NCBI RefSeq assembly: GCF_041860085.1
Contig: NZ_CP124747.1
Span: 3,782,001-3,846,000, forward strand
DNA from: Schlesneria sp. DSM 10557
GTDB lineage: Bacteria > Planctomycetota > Planctomycetia > Planctomycetales > Planctomycetaceae
DNA length: 64,000 nucleotides
Reading direction: 5' to 3'
In this document: one piece after another, positions 29,001-36,896 of the stretch
How the letters are laid out: every line of letters begins with the position of its first letter
Numbering within the stretch: position 1 is the first letter of the stretch
The notes under the pieces: model-generated
Databases searched by the model: none
Seen by the model: the letters and a program-made list of their open reading frames with translations, nothing else
Told to the model about the DNA's origin: nothing
Position numbers and translations under genes: made by a program

Positions 29001-30767
29001 AACACTCCGGACTCAGATCTCCCGAAAATCAAACGACTGAAACTTCTCTCTGGAACGGTCCCCTCGGGCTCTTTGTACACAATCGGTTCAGTTGATCGAT
29101 CACCGGGGGGAATGCGGCCCAGTATCATGAAAATTTCTTTGACCGGTGCGGCAGCATCGAATTGGGACAGCGACACGACTACTTGGATCGCGCCTGCCCA
29201 ACGCCCTCTAGACCTTGACCTGAAAGACGCGGCGTCCGCCCCTCGATTCAACCTGACTGACGCAACAGGTGGAAGTGTTCCCACCGGAGCCCTTTTTGAA
29301 GGCGGAGATACACTCGAACATCTTTACGTCCGCCTCTACCGACGAGCCAGCCCGGACCGACCAACCCCGACTACTGCAACCCAGGAGGCTGACAACCCCT
29401 TTGTGATGGTGGACCAGATCTACATCGACAACCTGAGAACGCCGACGGATAACACCAGTAGCACCCCCGCCTCTCGCTTAACACTCCAGAGAAACAGCAC
29501 CCAAACGCAGATCCAGAGTCACTTGGCCAATCTCAAAAGTGTCCAAACCCGAGAGCCATTCTTCGGCCCCGAACGAACTTCGCGAACGGAAACGACCTCT
29601 GGAAACCCGGCTTATGCCAACACACTGGCTGCGGACAATCGGGCAACCCTGGACGCTAACCCTCCCTTCTTCACAAGATGGCAGAAGGTATTCGACCGCC
29701 CCTTCGCTTCAATCGGTGAAGTATTGCAAATCACCACCGGCGGCTTCCATAACGTTGAAGAGCTTCGACGGCTGGCCTCAACTACAGGGCCAAGTCCGAC
29801 GATTGTGGTTGCCGGTGACGCAATCGCCGCGGAGAATCGCTTTCTCAAGCAAAGTACGGGCTTGGCTAACGCCGCATTCTCTGGCCGATGGTATCGACTA
29901 CTGGAATTCCTTGAAGTCCCCAGTCGAGAACACGTAGGAATCCCGGGGCTTTCCGCTCCATTAACTTTTCCGCGAGTCCCCGGCAAGATCAACATCAATA
30001 CTCTCAGACACCCAGATGTCCTCGCGGCATTGATTGATGATCCACGCGTCATGAGACTCATGGTAGACGAAGACACGAACTTTAATGGAACCCTCGACAC
30101 CGATGAAGATCTCGATAATGACGGGACCGTCACCTCGTTTGATCCGCCTCGCCTGTTAAGAACAGATCTCCCGTTCCTGAACGACTGGTGGCAGCAATTC
30201 CTCGTCGCTCGCGATGGCAATCGGAACGGTGCCGCCATTGAGCCTGACCCAGGTAGCGGGCTCTTCCTGCCCGGCGTCGCGACGGCGCGCCCATTCCGAA
30301 GCTTTGCAAGCGCGATTGGCAAACACAACGATGCAGCACAATCGTACACGAAACTTGAAGAGACAATTCTCCGATCGTGGCCAGAGGATACAATTAACAC
30401 GGACAGCATGGAAAACAACGATCCTCGTCAGCTTTTCGAACTTGGCACGCTGGACGAGCATCGCGGAACTTCTGCCTCTGTCGCCAGACTCGACCCCTAC
30501 GTTCGCCGGAGATTGCTCTCAAAATTGCTGAATAACGTCACGACGAGAAGCAATGTGTTCGTGGTTTTCATGAGCGTCAAGAATTTCCGAGTCAGCACCG
30601 CCTCGGGTTCAGTTCGTATTGGCGGCCCGCTGTCAGGCAACGACTCGGACGACATTCACAGAGGCTTCTTCATCATCGACCGCACCCAACTTGAGAAAGC
30701 GTACGACCAATCCTCCAACTCATTCAACTTCCGCTCGTTCATTGAGTTCCGACAGATTTTAAACTAG
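26052..30767 (+). CDS. Giant GspK-like minor pseudopilin
   Basis: 1,571 residues, against roughly 300-350 for ordinary GspK. The N-terminus RRRGSALLIVSILLAVLTGLGVIFYIFAAQE is a GspK-like anchor without the FTLIE box; GspK proteins cap the pseudopilus and often deviate here. Near residue 1310 PGKININTLRHPDVLAALI matches the K(I)NINTA helix-hairpin segment of the family. Asp-rich loops include YDVDNDGDGIREG and DEDTNFNGTLDTDEDLDNDG. Large Ser/Thr/Pro/Asn-rich inserts make up most of the extra length. It is the last gene of the operon, 61 bases after the GspJ-like gene. Confidence 0.82.
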   Translation: MLKPKLHTVSRNCQPRSQRRRGSALLIVSILLAVLTGLGVIFYIFAAQERKTAEFYSEAAKATEFDLSLDSIMDFGLEQLIVGPHPRYTNSALYGRRHSLLPNMLGLDNTGQRLDLTPHNGLPLTPTDPLYLSINDSPAANEGRSPNYQNLSNRDPDYTYPDANNVFLSYAGKDPTGRLVIIPSFHRPQNLRNFGASWFREEVSVNAVLRPHPYHRYTPPPGQQLGNPDRRFIQDDAEAISLFGPGSRAFSFQPHDVNSNGINDQGVWSNSDIYEYDVDNDGDGIREGIWLDLDFPPQETLDGRQYIPLFSMTVIDADALLNLNVHGNLARVWDGTMELSAQNAAYINTPDDPSVSSSNLGILPSEVNPIWALNRRPFNNNVQISEGTYPDDGFFVIPVPQSWHESANRELSLLLLGKYTANPTDLIPGRWGEESFLHSAIVNGAPRRSNAFAYDLFGSPLQYPWPGPGQTQVDDNGDILQVTGGSNGASFVPYGHPLDFLGLGRYYDGKFARYGTAGVCRWPTYSRYSTGNPAPTWIAMTDSLPNALFNDSAESIVDADNVRTEDAQFGADEMRALFLSSTDFNNAVGASSRLTSLAPFNLDAITPTFPTTPPPVGGSERSTQAFRSKFTTRSWDRKQFSLSESPERPWEFTADADNNNYLEFPPLFSGPRTEYGETDLFRPVTRLLLETEASNPSNTNMTSAPPSTIRRSMRLSINQLLVGPNGNPYPAVLPPPDPSSSRVPKFEIRYRQLTPHPDQGSLSAESVTTAIQNRYGASNVQNSYPPNGDFAGDLQLQEYWARRDRQLLARDIFSLLYTLGWPDNINPGPSPVQIRSTNSTIDPILLDGSADGLQNKAMIHEMAQFAVNLVDALDSDNIPTRFEFDGIPNDGWHLDDDPYTINTATEPDRREVWGVERLDLTLSEALIAQTEASTDGDYPYTQWNDTDAHHFCYVELRNPGPETVNFGNQAWRIEIGPDLSNVVNTPDSDLPKIKRLKLLSGTVPSGSLYTIGSVDRSPGGMRPSIMKISLTGAAASNWDSDTTTWIAPAQRPLDLDLKDAASAPRFNLTDATGGSVPTGALFEGGDTLEHLYVRLYRRASPDRPTPTTATQEADNPFVMVDQIYIDNLRTPTDNTSSTPASRLTLQRNSTQTQIQSHLANLKSVQTREPFFGPERTSRTETTSGNPAYANTLAADNRATLDANPPFFTRWQKVFDRPFASIGEVLQITTGGFHNVEELRRLASTTGPSPTIVVAGDAIAAENRFLKQSTGLANAAFSGRWYRLLEFLEVPSREHVGIPGLSAPLTFPRVPGKININTLRHPDVLAALIDDPRVMRLMVDEDTNFNGTLDTDEDLDNDGTVTSFDPPRLLRTDLPFLNDWWQQFLVARDGNRNGAAIEPDPGSGLFLPGVATARPFRSFASAIGKHNDAAQSYTKLEETILRSWPEDTINTDSMENNDPRQLFELGTLDEHRGTSASVARLDPYVRRRLLSKLLNNVTTRSNVFVVFMSVKNFRVSTASGSVRIGGPLSGNDSDDIHRGFFIIDRTQLEKAYDQSSNSFNFRSFIEFRQILN

Positions 30768-31099
30768 CTGGGTTTCAACATCAGCCTTTGAGGCCGCCGC
30801 TGCTACAGAGACCCTTGAAGCGAACATCCGCATCCCGGCACATCAAACCGAACCAAAACCGCACAGTCAGGAGACTCACACTGCACCATTTTACAACACA
30901 CAACACCACCCCCTGCAAGCCAAAGTAGCCTTAACACCAAACATCCGAAGCATTTCCAGAAAGTGCTGGACGTTGGCCTCGAATTTGCTATCATGCCTGA
31001 CGGTTGCGCGTTGCAGTCGAACGGCGAGTTCGACGGAAACAGGCACATATCTTTTCAGTCGAACCCTTCTCAACTTTCAATTCGCATGGAGAATGCAAG
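30768..31099 (+). other. Intergenic region ahead of the DUF1559 gene
   Basis: About 330 bases without a supported gene. It contains the candidate promoter described below and a leader of about 100 bases. No terminator was found for the GspK-like gene. Confidence 0.5.
30967..30995 (+). promoter_or_regulatory. Candidate promoter with extended -10
   Basis: TGCTATCAT at 30987-30995 is an extended -10 element; a weak -35 CTGGAC sits 17 bases upstream (30967-30972). Transcription would start near 31003, giving a 97-base leader to the ATG at 31100. Confidence 0.4.
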
Positions 31100-32215
31100 A
31101 TGACTCGCCTTCGCCTCACAAAACAACGCCAGCCGCGACGCGGCTTCACGCTGATCGAACTTCTGGTGGTGATCTCGATCATCGCCGTACTGGCCTCCCT
31201 GATCGCACCTGCCGTGCAATCAGCTCGCCGTGCTGCACGCAGAATGGAATGCTCGAACAATCTCCGGCAAGTGGGGATTGCAATCATTAATTTCTCTTCG
31301 GGGAACAATGGTACTTTTCCCGCGCTTTCCTCGACAATGAGTGTTACCAATGCTAACGGCACTGGTACCATGGCTATTGGTTGGCCTATGCAGATTCTGC
31401 CCCTCATCGATAACGCAGCACTTCTCAAAAACATTAAGAACGACGCTTTCATCAATGCGGGTGTGGCGACAATCAACGGCGCTGACGCTATTGATACCAT
31501 CGACGACACGGGCTGGATCCAGGTGTTCACTTGCCCTGACGACGTTGACTCGCACCGACGCCCAGGGGGACTAAGTTACGTTGTTAACGCTGGATTTATC
31601 TCAAGTGCCAACTTTGGTGTCGCTGAAGTTTTCACCAGCGACGCCACTGCCAGCGGATATCACCAAGTTGGGTCAATTAGCTGGGATGGCGACAGCAGCT
31701 TGTTTAGTCCAACCGATATCAAAACCCATTCAGGTACCGGAGTAATTTGGCGATCGACGAGTGGCTTTCAGTCCTCTCTTGACTTTGTAGGCGCTGGTGA
31801 TGGAACCTCGACGACTCTCCTGCTCTCCGAGAACATCCAGGCCGGAAATTGGTACGATATCGACGTAAATGCGCTTGGGTTCGGTCCGCGAATTGTGACG
31901 ACGAGTAATCAGCCTACATCAGATGAATTCGTATTCGTCGGTTCTGTCCCAACATTGAACACTGACGGAACCAATTTCGGGACTCCCGATGCCGCCACAA
32001 GACCTGATGGATGGTTCATCAACCGAGACATCGCTGCTGCCCCCCTGTCTCGTCCTCGGCCCAGTTCCAATCATGCTGGCGGAGTGAACGCGATGATGTG
32101 CGATGGATCCGTTAAATTCATCAATGAAACGATTGATAAGAATGTATATGCCAAACTCTGCACGTCAGATGGCGTAAATCGAGGGGAACGATCGCTGAAT
32201 CAAGCGTCGTTCTGA
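31100..32215 (+). CDS. DUF1559 family pilin-like protein
   Basis: 371 residues from the ATG at 31100; the frame extends to 31004. The N-terminus [31 protein letters not shown] is a canonical prepilin leader and helix, followed by [16 protein letters not shown], the fixed DUF1559 segment. The C-terminus has the H-X9-DG signature in [16 protein letters not shown]. This family is hugely expanded in planctomycetes and its exact role is unsettled; the leader implies processing by the prepilin peptidase. It is separated from the GspK-like gene by 332 bases with its own candidate promoter and ends at a strong terminator, so it is probably a separate transcript. Confidence 0.92.
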   Translation: MTRLRLTKQRQPRRGFTLIELLVVISIIAVLASLIAPAVQSARRAARRMECSNNLRQVGIAIINFSSGNNGTFPALSSTMSVTNANGTGTMAIGWPMQILPLIDNAALLKNIKNDAFINAGVATINGADAIDTIDDTGWIQVFTCPDDVDSHRRPGGLSYVVNAGFISSANFGVAEVFTSDATASGYHQVGSISWDGDSSLFSPTDIKTHSGTGVIWRSTSGFQSSLDFVGAGDGTSTTLLLSENIQAGNWYDIDVNALGFGPRIVTTSNQPTSDEFVFVGSVPTLNTDGTNFGTPDAATRPDGWFINRDIAAAPLSRPRPSSNHAGGVNAMMCDGSVKFINETIDKNVYAKLCTSDGVNRGERSLNQASF

Positions 32216-32224
32216 TCTTGCTGA

Positions 32225-32977
32225 TCATTGGCTTGAATCTGTGCCCATCGAGTGATCTAAACTCGATGGGCATTTTTGTTTATCCGAAGCCATATTCGAT
32301 TTGTGACTCGCTCCATTCAACAATTTTCTAAGCTGCCCACGAACATACGGCCAATCATTACGTTTCCACTGTTGGAATCGGGCCTCGTCAAGATGTGAAG
32401 GCTGTCGTCCTGCGACGTAGGTTGCGTCCATTGGTGCCGATTCGTCCCACGTATTGATGTGAGTCGTCAGCACGTCGCGGCAGTATCGGCGCAATCCGAA
32501 TTCCTTGGCGATCACCTGCCATGTGTTGTCGAAAAAACAGTGCCACAACCCCGGCAATGGCCACCAGCCGACGGCCCGCACAAGATCCCCGCCATAGGTC
32601 GCGAACGTGTGCAGCCATTCCTCGGGACGATCCGTCATCTGTCGGTCGTTGCCGTGTGAGATTCCCCAGCGTCCCGCCGCTTCAATCAGTCGCACGTCAA
32701 ACCCGGGTGTCTCGACGAACTCATCATCACAGACCAGCGAGTAACAATCTTCGCTCGGGTAGTCTCGGAACATCTTCGCCATCGCACCGCACACCCCGAG
32801 ATTCTGCGGCAGGACTTCGATTTCCCAGTTGTTCGGCAGGTCAATCTGTCTGTAAGCGGCCTCGTCGGCGGTGCCGTTGACCACGAGTCGCCCCGAAGTC
32901 GAAAGACCGCAGTCTGTCATCGACTGCATCGCGCGGCCACACTGCTCGGGACGCCCCATTGAGATCAGGAACCACAT
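32225..32977 (-). CDS. Glycosyltransferase-like protein at the 3' end of the phage cluster
   Basis: 250 residues from the ATG at 32977 (MWFLISMGRPEQC), overlapping the upstream gene stop by 13 bases; a longer frame to 33025 exists. The start and the segment YSLVCDDEFVETPGFDVRLIEAAG look like a GT-A fold, with CDDE in the place of the DxD metal site. It then has WHCFFDNTWQVIAKEFGLRRYC, which resembles nucleotide-sugar transferases of the GT2 type, but the exact family is uncertain. The C-terminal codons run through the DUF1559 terminator, which lies on the opposite strand. It is the last gene in the cluster. Confidence 0.65.
   Translation of the reverse strand: MWFLISMGRPEQCGRAMQSMTDCGLSTSGRLVVNGTADEAAYRQIDLPNNWEIEVLPQNLGVCGAMAKMFRDYPSEDCYSLVCDDEFVETPGFDVRLIEAAGRWGISHGNDRQMTDRPEEWLHTFATYGGDLVRAVGWWPLPGLWHCFFDNTWQVIAKEFGLRRYCRDVLTTHINTWDESAPMDATYVAGRQPSHLDEARFQQWKRNDWPYVRGQLRKLLNGASHKSNMASDKQKCPSSLDHSMGTDSSQ
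32242..32277 (+). terminator. Strong intrinsic terminator after the DUF1559 gene
   Basis: TGCCCATCGAGT (32242-32253) and ACTCGATGGGCA (32261-32272) form a perfect 12-bp stem with a 7-base loop, followed by TTTTT. It lies 27 bases after the stop and inside the 3' coding end of the converging minus-strand gene. Confidence 0.92.
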
Positions 32978-34710
32978 GTGGCGGTCCTCGCGTTTCGCCC
33001 CTGGGATCGCCACTCCTCCAGCCACGCCCTCATCCGTTCCACTTCCCCGGTCTCGTACAGGTGCCCGCAGTTCTGGCCGAACAGAATCCCGATCTCGTTC
33101 CGGTCATAGTGCTGACCGGGCCAGAGTTCCGCCGCCCAATAGTCTCTGCGAATCGACGTCGCCTCGGGCTTCTTCAGGATGTCACCAGTGAACCAGTAGA
33201 AGCCGCCCGAATAGTACCAGCCGAACCTGTTCCCGCCCGGCCAGCGATTCTCGACACAGAACGGACCTGCTACCGGAAACTGCTCCAGCGTTGCGGAGAC
33301 ATGCTCGGGGTCGTCGAGACAGATTTCATAGAGCATCTCTGTCCAGTCGCGGCAGGTCAGCGGGTCGTCGTATTTGACACCCTTCGCATGACCGCGGAAC
33401 GTAATCGAGCCGTCGCCGACGCGGAGCGTATCCAGCAGCTTAACGAACGTCTGAGCCTCTCCCATATTCGGATCGTTAGGGAATTCGATCCAGTTGTCGA
33501 TCCTCACGCCGTCGAAGGCTCGCTGGACATCGACCAGAGCATCTGCATCGGGAGACGTGGCCACGCCGATGGAACGAACGCCATCGAATTGCTCAATCCG
33601 CTGCAGCAGTTGTTTGACGTTCCATTGCCAGACGCCGTTCCCCTTGCGTGGCCAGATGTGGTAGATCAGATTTCGGCGTGGCGGTGCTGCGTCTTCCACG
33701 GCATCCGTCAACTGGCAAAGAATTTCGGTCAGTTGCCGTTCTGCGTCCTCAGGATGATCGGCTGTAACGCGATGAAAGCGGGCAAAGCCAAGCGACTCGA
33801 CGCAAGGCCAGTTCAGCGAGGGGTGGAATAAGCAGATACAGGATTTCCCTTCACGAACCGCTTCGGGCATGACGACCTTGTACCACTGCTCCAGATCCGC
33901 ATGGATCTTCATCCCGGCCATCGCCGCACAGACTCCCCGGTCCAGCCTCTGCTCATTCTGCCAGTGGCCGCGGTGCCAGCCACGTCGCTCCAACTCCACT
34001 GCGACGTCGATTGTGGATTCCAGAAAAATGGAGGGCACGGGACGAACTTCTCTTTTCCCCTCCACGATGGCCAGACGCTCGGGATCGGTAAAGTACGTCG
34101 CGGCGTTGTTATTGCCGCTAATGTTCGATGGACCGCTGTCCTGGCCGACCAGCCACCGGGAAGGACAGTAGACCTTAAGCCTTCCTGACTCGTGCAAGCG
34201 CCCCAGATGATGATCGATGTGTTCGTGGGGAGCAAAGGGGATCTGGTGGAGGTGCCTGTAGAGCAGCTCATAACCTCGACGATGAACGGCAAAGGCGTGG
34301 GTCCGGTTCACATTGAAGGGGACGTAGACCGATTCGGTCACTTTGCCGGGTGGGTGAGCCGCTTCGTGCAGCAACTGTCCGCCGAGATAAAGCTGTTGCC
34401 AATCGCCGGGAAGTTCAGTCAGGACCCTGGGCAGTCTCTCGTCAAAATCAGGCCGGAAGATCGCGTCATCCTCGAACACGATGTAGGACTCGATGCCCGC
34501 GTTATAGCAATGTTCGAGAATCTGAAGGTGACTTCGGTAGCAACCCCATGCACCGTTTCCTGCTGTCCACCAGTCTGGTGGCGTGACGGAATCCCCATGC
34601 AGGGCGTGCCAGACTTCTGCCTTCGGCAGGCAGCTCGGATAGCGTGCCTGGAACGCGTGCAGTCGGTCGGTTTTGAAGGGAAGGTTAATCACAAAAGCGC
34701 GGTCAAACAT
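32965..34710 (-). CDS. GT25-type glycosyltransferase with C-terminal extension
   Basis: 581 residues from the ATG at 34710, with GGGAA in front; the open frame continues to 34923 without coding character. The opening FDRAFVINLPFKTDRLHAF and later YRSHLQILEHC and YIVFEDDAIFRPDF match the GT25 (LPS/procollagen galactosyltransferase) fold, including the acidic EDDA motif. The second half (from about residue 330: IYHIWPRKGNGVWQWNVKQLL, TFRGHAKGVKYDD) is a distinct domain of unknown activity that could be a second transferase. It follows the tail genes on the same strand and may decorate virion or host surface; that role is inference. Confidence 0.75.
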   Translation of the reverse strand: MFDRAFVINLPFKTDRLHAFQARYPSCLPKAEVWHALHGDSVTPPDWWTAGNGAWGCYRSHLQILEHCYNAGIESYIVFEDDAIFRPDFDERLPRVLTELPGDWQQLYLGGQLLHEAAHPPGKVTESVYVPFNVNRTHAFAVHRRGYELLYRHLHQIPFAPHEHIDHHLGRLHESGRLKVYCPSRWLVGQDSGPSNISGNNNAATYFTDPERLAIVEGKREVRPVPSIFLESTIDVAVELERRGWHRGHWQNEQRLDRGVCAAMAGMKIHADLEQWYKVVMPEAVREGKSCICLFHPSLNWPCVESLGFARFHRVTADHPEDAERQLTEILCQLTDAVEDAAPPRRNLIYHIWPRKGNGVWQWNVKQLLQRIEQFDGVRSIGVATSPDADALVDVQRAFDGVRIDNWIEFPNDPNMGEAQTFVKLLDTLRVGDGSITFRGHAKGVKYDDPLTCRDWTEMLYEICLDDPEHVSATLEQFPVAGPFCVENRWPGGNRFGWYYSGGFYWFTGDILKKPEATSIRRDYWAAELWPGQHYDRNEIGILFGQNCGHLYETGEVERMRAWLEEWRSQGRNARTATCGS

Positions 34711-35096
34711 CGACTGTTCCCGAGAAAACGCAATTTCTTTATTAGAGGTGACACACCGCGAGGCCCACGACGAGGCACCTTGCAACGGCTGGAGACACGT
34801 TGTCCCAAGGAGCGATGTTGCGGGCGGCGAATGATCCTGATTGGCCTCATCTCGAATCACACCCGGGGACAACGTCGCGGTCGACCAGGCCTGACATTCC
34901 TTGATGAAGCCCCTTCCCCGCACATTTCACCCGGCAAAATCGAATGAAGTGCCTCACGGAAGCCGCGGGCTCATCTTCCTGTCAGGAGTGATCGCGCCGG
35001 GTCATGACTTCGCCGCGAACGCGCCCGGGCCGGGCCTATCGCCTACGGGAGAACTCGTCAGGTGCGAGCCGCAGGAGCCCCCCGTCTGGCATCTGA
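34711..35096. other. Gap inside the phage cluster, no gene seen
   Basis: 386 bases between the 101-residue protein and the GT25-type gene, in a cluster where nearly all other tail-side genes abut or overlap. No terminator, repeat or convincing frame was recognised. It may hold a separate promoter for the two transferase genes. Confidence 0.5.
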
Positions 35097-35402
35097 TTAC
35101 TTTTTCAGATCGTTAAGACTCTCGACGAAGAGTCGACAGGCCAGGTCGAGATCGGCCCTGGGAAAATTTTGAGCGGTTCGATCGAGCTGCAGTTGATCAC
35201 CATCCACTCGAAAGACCGCAATCAGCCATTTCCCGGCAAGCGTCGCGTCAGTCAGGCTGTCGACGACGGGGGACGGCCAGCGACAGGGATCAGGGGAGGC
35301 GGCCGGCGGAGCGGCCTGTTTTTCTTGTCGACATTCATGGGTCTTCAGCGTCGACTGACGCACCTGACGACTTGCGGATTGACTGGCAGAGGCTTTTCTC
35401 AT
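35097..35402 (-). CDS. Small phage-cluster protein of unknown function
   Basis: 101 residues from the ATG at 35402, which overlaps the upstream stop as ATGA; an ATG two codons earlier is also possible. The N-terminal half is basic and polar with many Gln/Ser and one Cys; the C-terminal half reads DATLAGKWLIAVFRVDGDQLQLDRTAQNFP then a helix LDLACRLFVESLNDLKK. No known domain is recognised. Tight coupling to the Cys-rich protein upstream suggests shared function in the tail-tip region. Confidence 0.6.
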   Translation of the reverse strand: MRKASASQSASRQVRQSTLKTHECRQEKQAAPPAASPDPCRWPSPVVDSLTDATLAGKWLIAVFRVDGDQLQLDRTAQNFPRADLDLACRLFVESLNDLKK

Positions 35403-35866
35403 TTCCATTTCCCCAGCGGGCATGATTCGGACGCGAGGGCCAGTTTGTTCAAGAGCTGGTTCCCGGCAATACAGGGGCATCCACACAACTGGCAATGCTG
35501 ATCCACCAGATGAGGGCAGCGCTGACAGATAGAAAGTCGCTCTTCGATGACCGTGTCTGCGGCACGCGAGAATCCCGTTGCGGCGTGCCGAGCCATTGCA
35601 TTCGCAAAATTCCAACCGCGAATCCATACAGATGGATAGTGCATTCCATGTTCGTGTTGGCGCACCCGAGCAGCGATAACTCTAGATCGAGCGGAGGGAA
35701 ACTGCTTAACAACCTCAACGAGTTCTGACGCCAGTTCAATCCGGCCGAGTGAACGGCAGCAATCAGCTATATCTAGGGCACGCGACAATGAGTCAACAGT
35801 GTCGTTGCAGGGATTGGTACCACGAATTGCTATTGCAGTTTCTAACAGAGTCGAACAGTGGCTCAC
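35399..35866 (-). CDS. Cys-rich probable zinc-binding phage protein
   Basis: 155 residues from a GTG at 35866 that overlaps the upstream TGA (GTGA) and has GGAGGTGAG just ahead; an ATG at 35896 is an alternative. The N-terminal two thirds are helical. The C-terminal 45 residues carry eight cysteines, seven of them arranged CQRC-x7-CQLCGCPC, then a final CPLGKW, a pattern of small metal-binding knuckles often found near tail genes in phages. Function is unknown; a role in tail-tip assembly or host contact is inference. Confidence 0.65.
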   Translation of the reverse strand: MSHCSTLLETAIAIRGTNPCNDTVDSLSRALDIADCCRSLGRIELASELVEVVKQFPSARSRVIAARVRQHEHGMHYPSVWIRGWNFANAMARHAATGFSRAADTVIEERLSICQRCPHLVDQHCQLCGCPCIAGNQLLNKLALASESCPLGKWK

Positions 35867-36276
35867 CAACTCACCTCCACATTGTAGGTTGGACATCCGG
35901 GGCCTGCTAAAGTGAGTTCCATTCCATTTGAAGGTGTGAAGGTGGAAGCCACGGAACTGCACCCCGGCGTCGAAGTGGCGACAGAGGCTAAGACCAAACA
36001 GGAATTGCTTCTACACACAAAAGTTAGCGCTATCGTTCCGAAGAATGAATAACTCATCATCCATGAATCCGACCCAGAGTTATAGAGCAGGGTTCTGGAG
36101 GTAAATCCACCTGGAAACAGGGTTCCGGATACAATTTTAAAATTCACCGACGAGGTACCAATCGACGGGCAACCAGGGCAAAGGGCTCCACCTCCACCGT
36201 AACTGCTGCTCGACCCACTCGAGGAACCACAACACGGGCAGTTGGGGATAACGATGACATCTCCTGGGTTTGGCAT
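35863..36276 (-). CDS. Cysteine/serine-rich hypothetical tail-region protein
   Basis: 137 residues from the ATG at 36276 in a TGATG overlap with the preceding gene; an ATG at 36285 is also possible. It opens PNPGDVIVIPNCPCCGSSSGSSSS, then has GGGGALCPGCPSIG and a beta-rich C-terminal half with two more cysteines. The CPCCG and CPGC motifs could bind a metal. The Ser-rich linker resembles that of the upstream gene. No family recognised. Confidence 0.6.
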   Translation of the reverse strand: MPNPGDVIVIPNCPCCGSSSGSSSSYGGGGALCPGCPSIGTSSVNFKIVSGTLFPGGFTSRTLLYNSGSDSWMMSYSFFGTIALTFVCRSNSCLVLASVATSTPGCSSVASTFTPSNGMELTLAGPGCPTYNVEVSW

Positions 36277-36896
36277 CAGCAGCATCCTCGGGCTTGGCCG
36301 TACGTGACAGACAACGATCCGCCGGAGCAACTCACACCGGTAACCACCGTGACACAACCGCAAGCACCGCTGCTGCTGCTCGATCCACTGACGTGACTGC
36401 TGGATCCGCTCGACGCGCTAGACCCACTCGACTGGCTACTCGCGGAACTGCTCGACGAATAGCAGACCGTCGCGGGTGCTCGCTCGTAGGTTCGTAAGAA
36501 CAACGACCGCTTCGGGACCCCGCCGTTCTGGCTATGCCCCTGGGCGAAGAATCCCCTGGTCAGACTGTTCCGAGTCAGTACCCAGCTTCCCTCCGACGGC
36601 CCCCACTCTTCTCCCGGTGCGGGATCACTGACGGACGGGTCAATGCAGACATAGAGGAAGGGGTCATAAAAACCTAGTCCTCTGGCTCCGACACCAATGG
36701 CGGTGTTTCCGGTCACCATGACATTTCCCGGCTTGCCGCAGCCGTACTGATCAACGTGAGTCACCGTAATCGGTTCGCGACCACCGTCCGAACTGGTCGT
36801 CTCCACAGCAACGGCGACGACCACCGACCTTGCGGGAATGATCATTCCGGAATCGTTCTGAATCACGACGCTCATGACGGGCGATAGGGCGGTCAT
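36276..36896 (-). CDS. Hypothetical tail-region protein with serine-rich linker
   Basis: 206 residues, ATGA-coupled to the gene upstream. The N-terminal 140 residues look beta-rich (VVVAVAVETTS, VMVTGNTAIGVGARG, FLYVCIDPS). A low-complexity segment of about 40 residues, nearly all Ser/Gly/Ala, follows. It ends in a small Cys-containing module (GACGCVTVV, GVSCSGG, ARGCC). Such an architecture fits a flexible appendage of a tail tip, but this is inference. The next gene shares the same style of linker and Cys pairs. Confidence 0.6.
   Translation of the reverse strand: MTALSPVMSVVIQNDSGMIIPARSVVVAVAVETTSSDGGREPITVTHVDQYGCGKPGNVMVTGNTAIGVGARGLGFYDPFLYVCIDPSVSDPAPGEEWGPSEGSWVLTRNSLTRGFFAQGHSQNGGVPKRSLFLRTYERAPATVCYSSSSSASSQSSGSSASSGSSSHVSGSSSSSGACGCVTVVTGVSCSGGSLSVTYGQARGCC

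Noticed and set aside
34711..35096. N-terminal extension of the GT25-type protein up to 34923
   Set aside because: The first 71 residues lack protein-like character and the ATG at 34710 begins right at the family's conserved opening strand.
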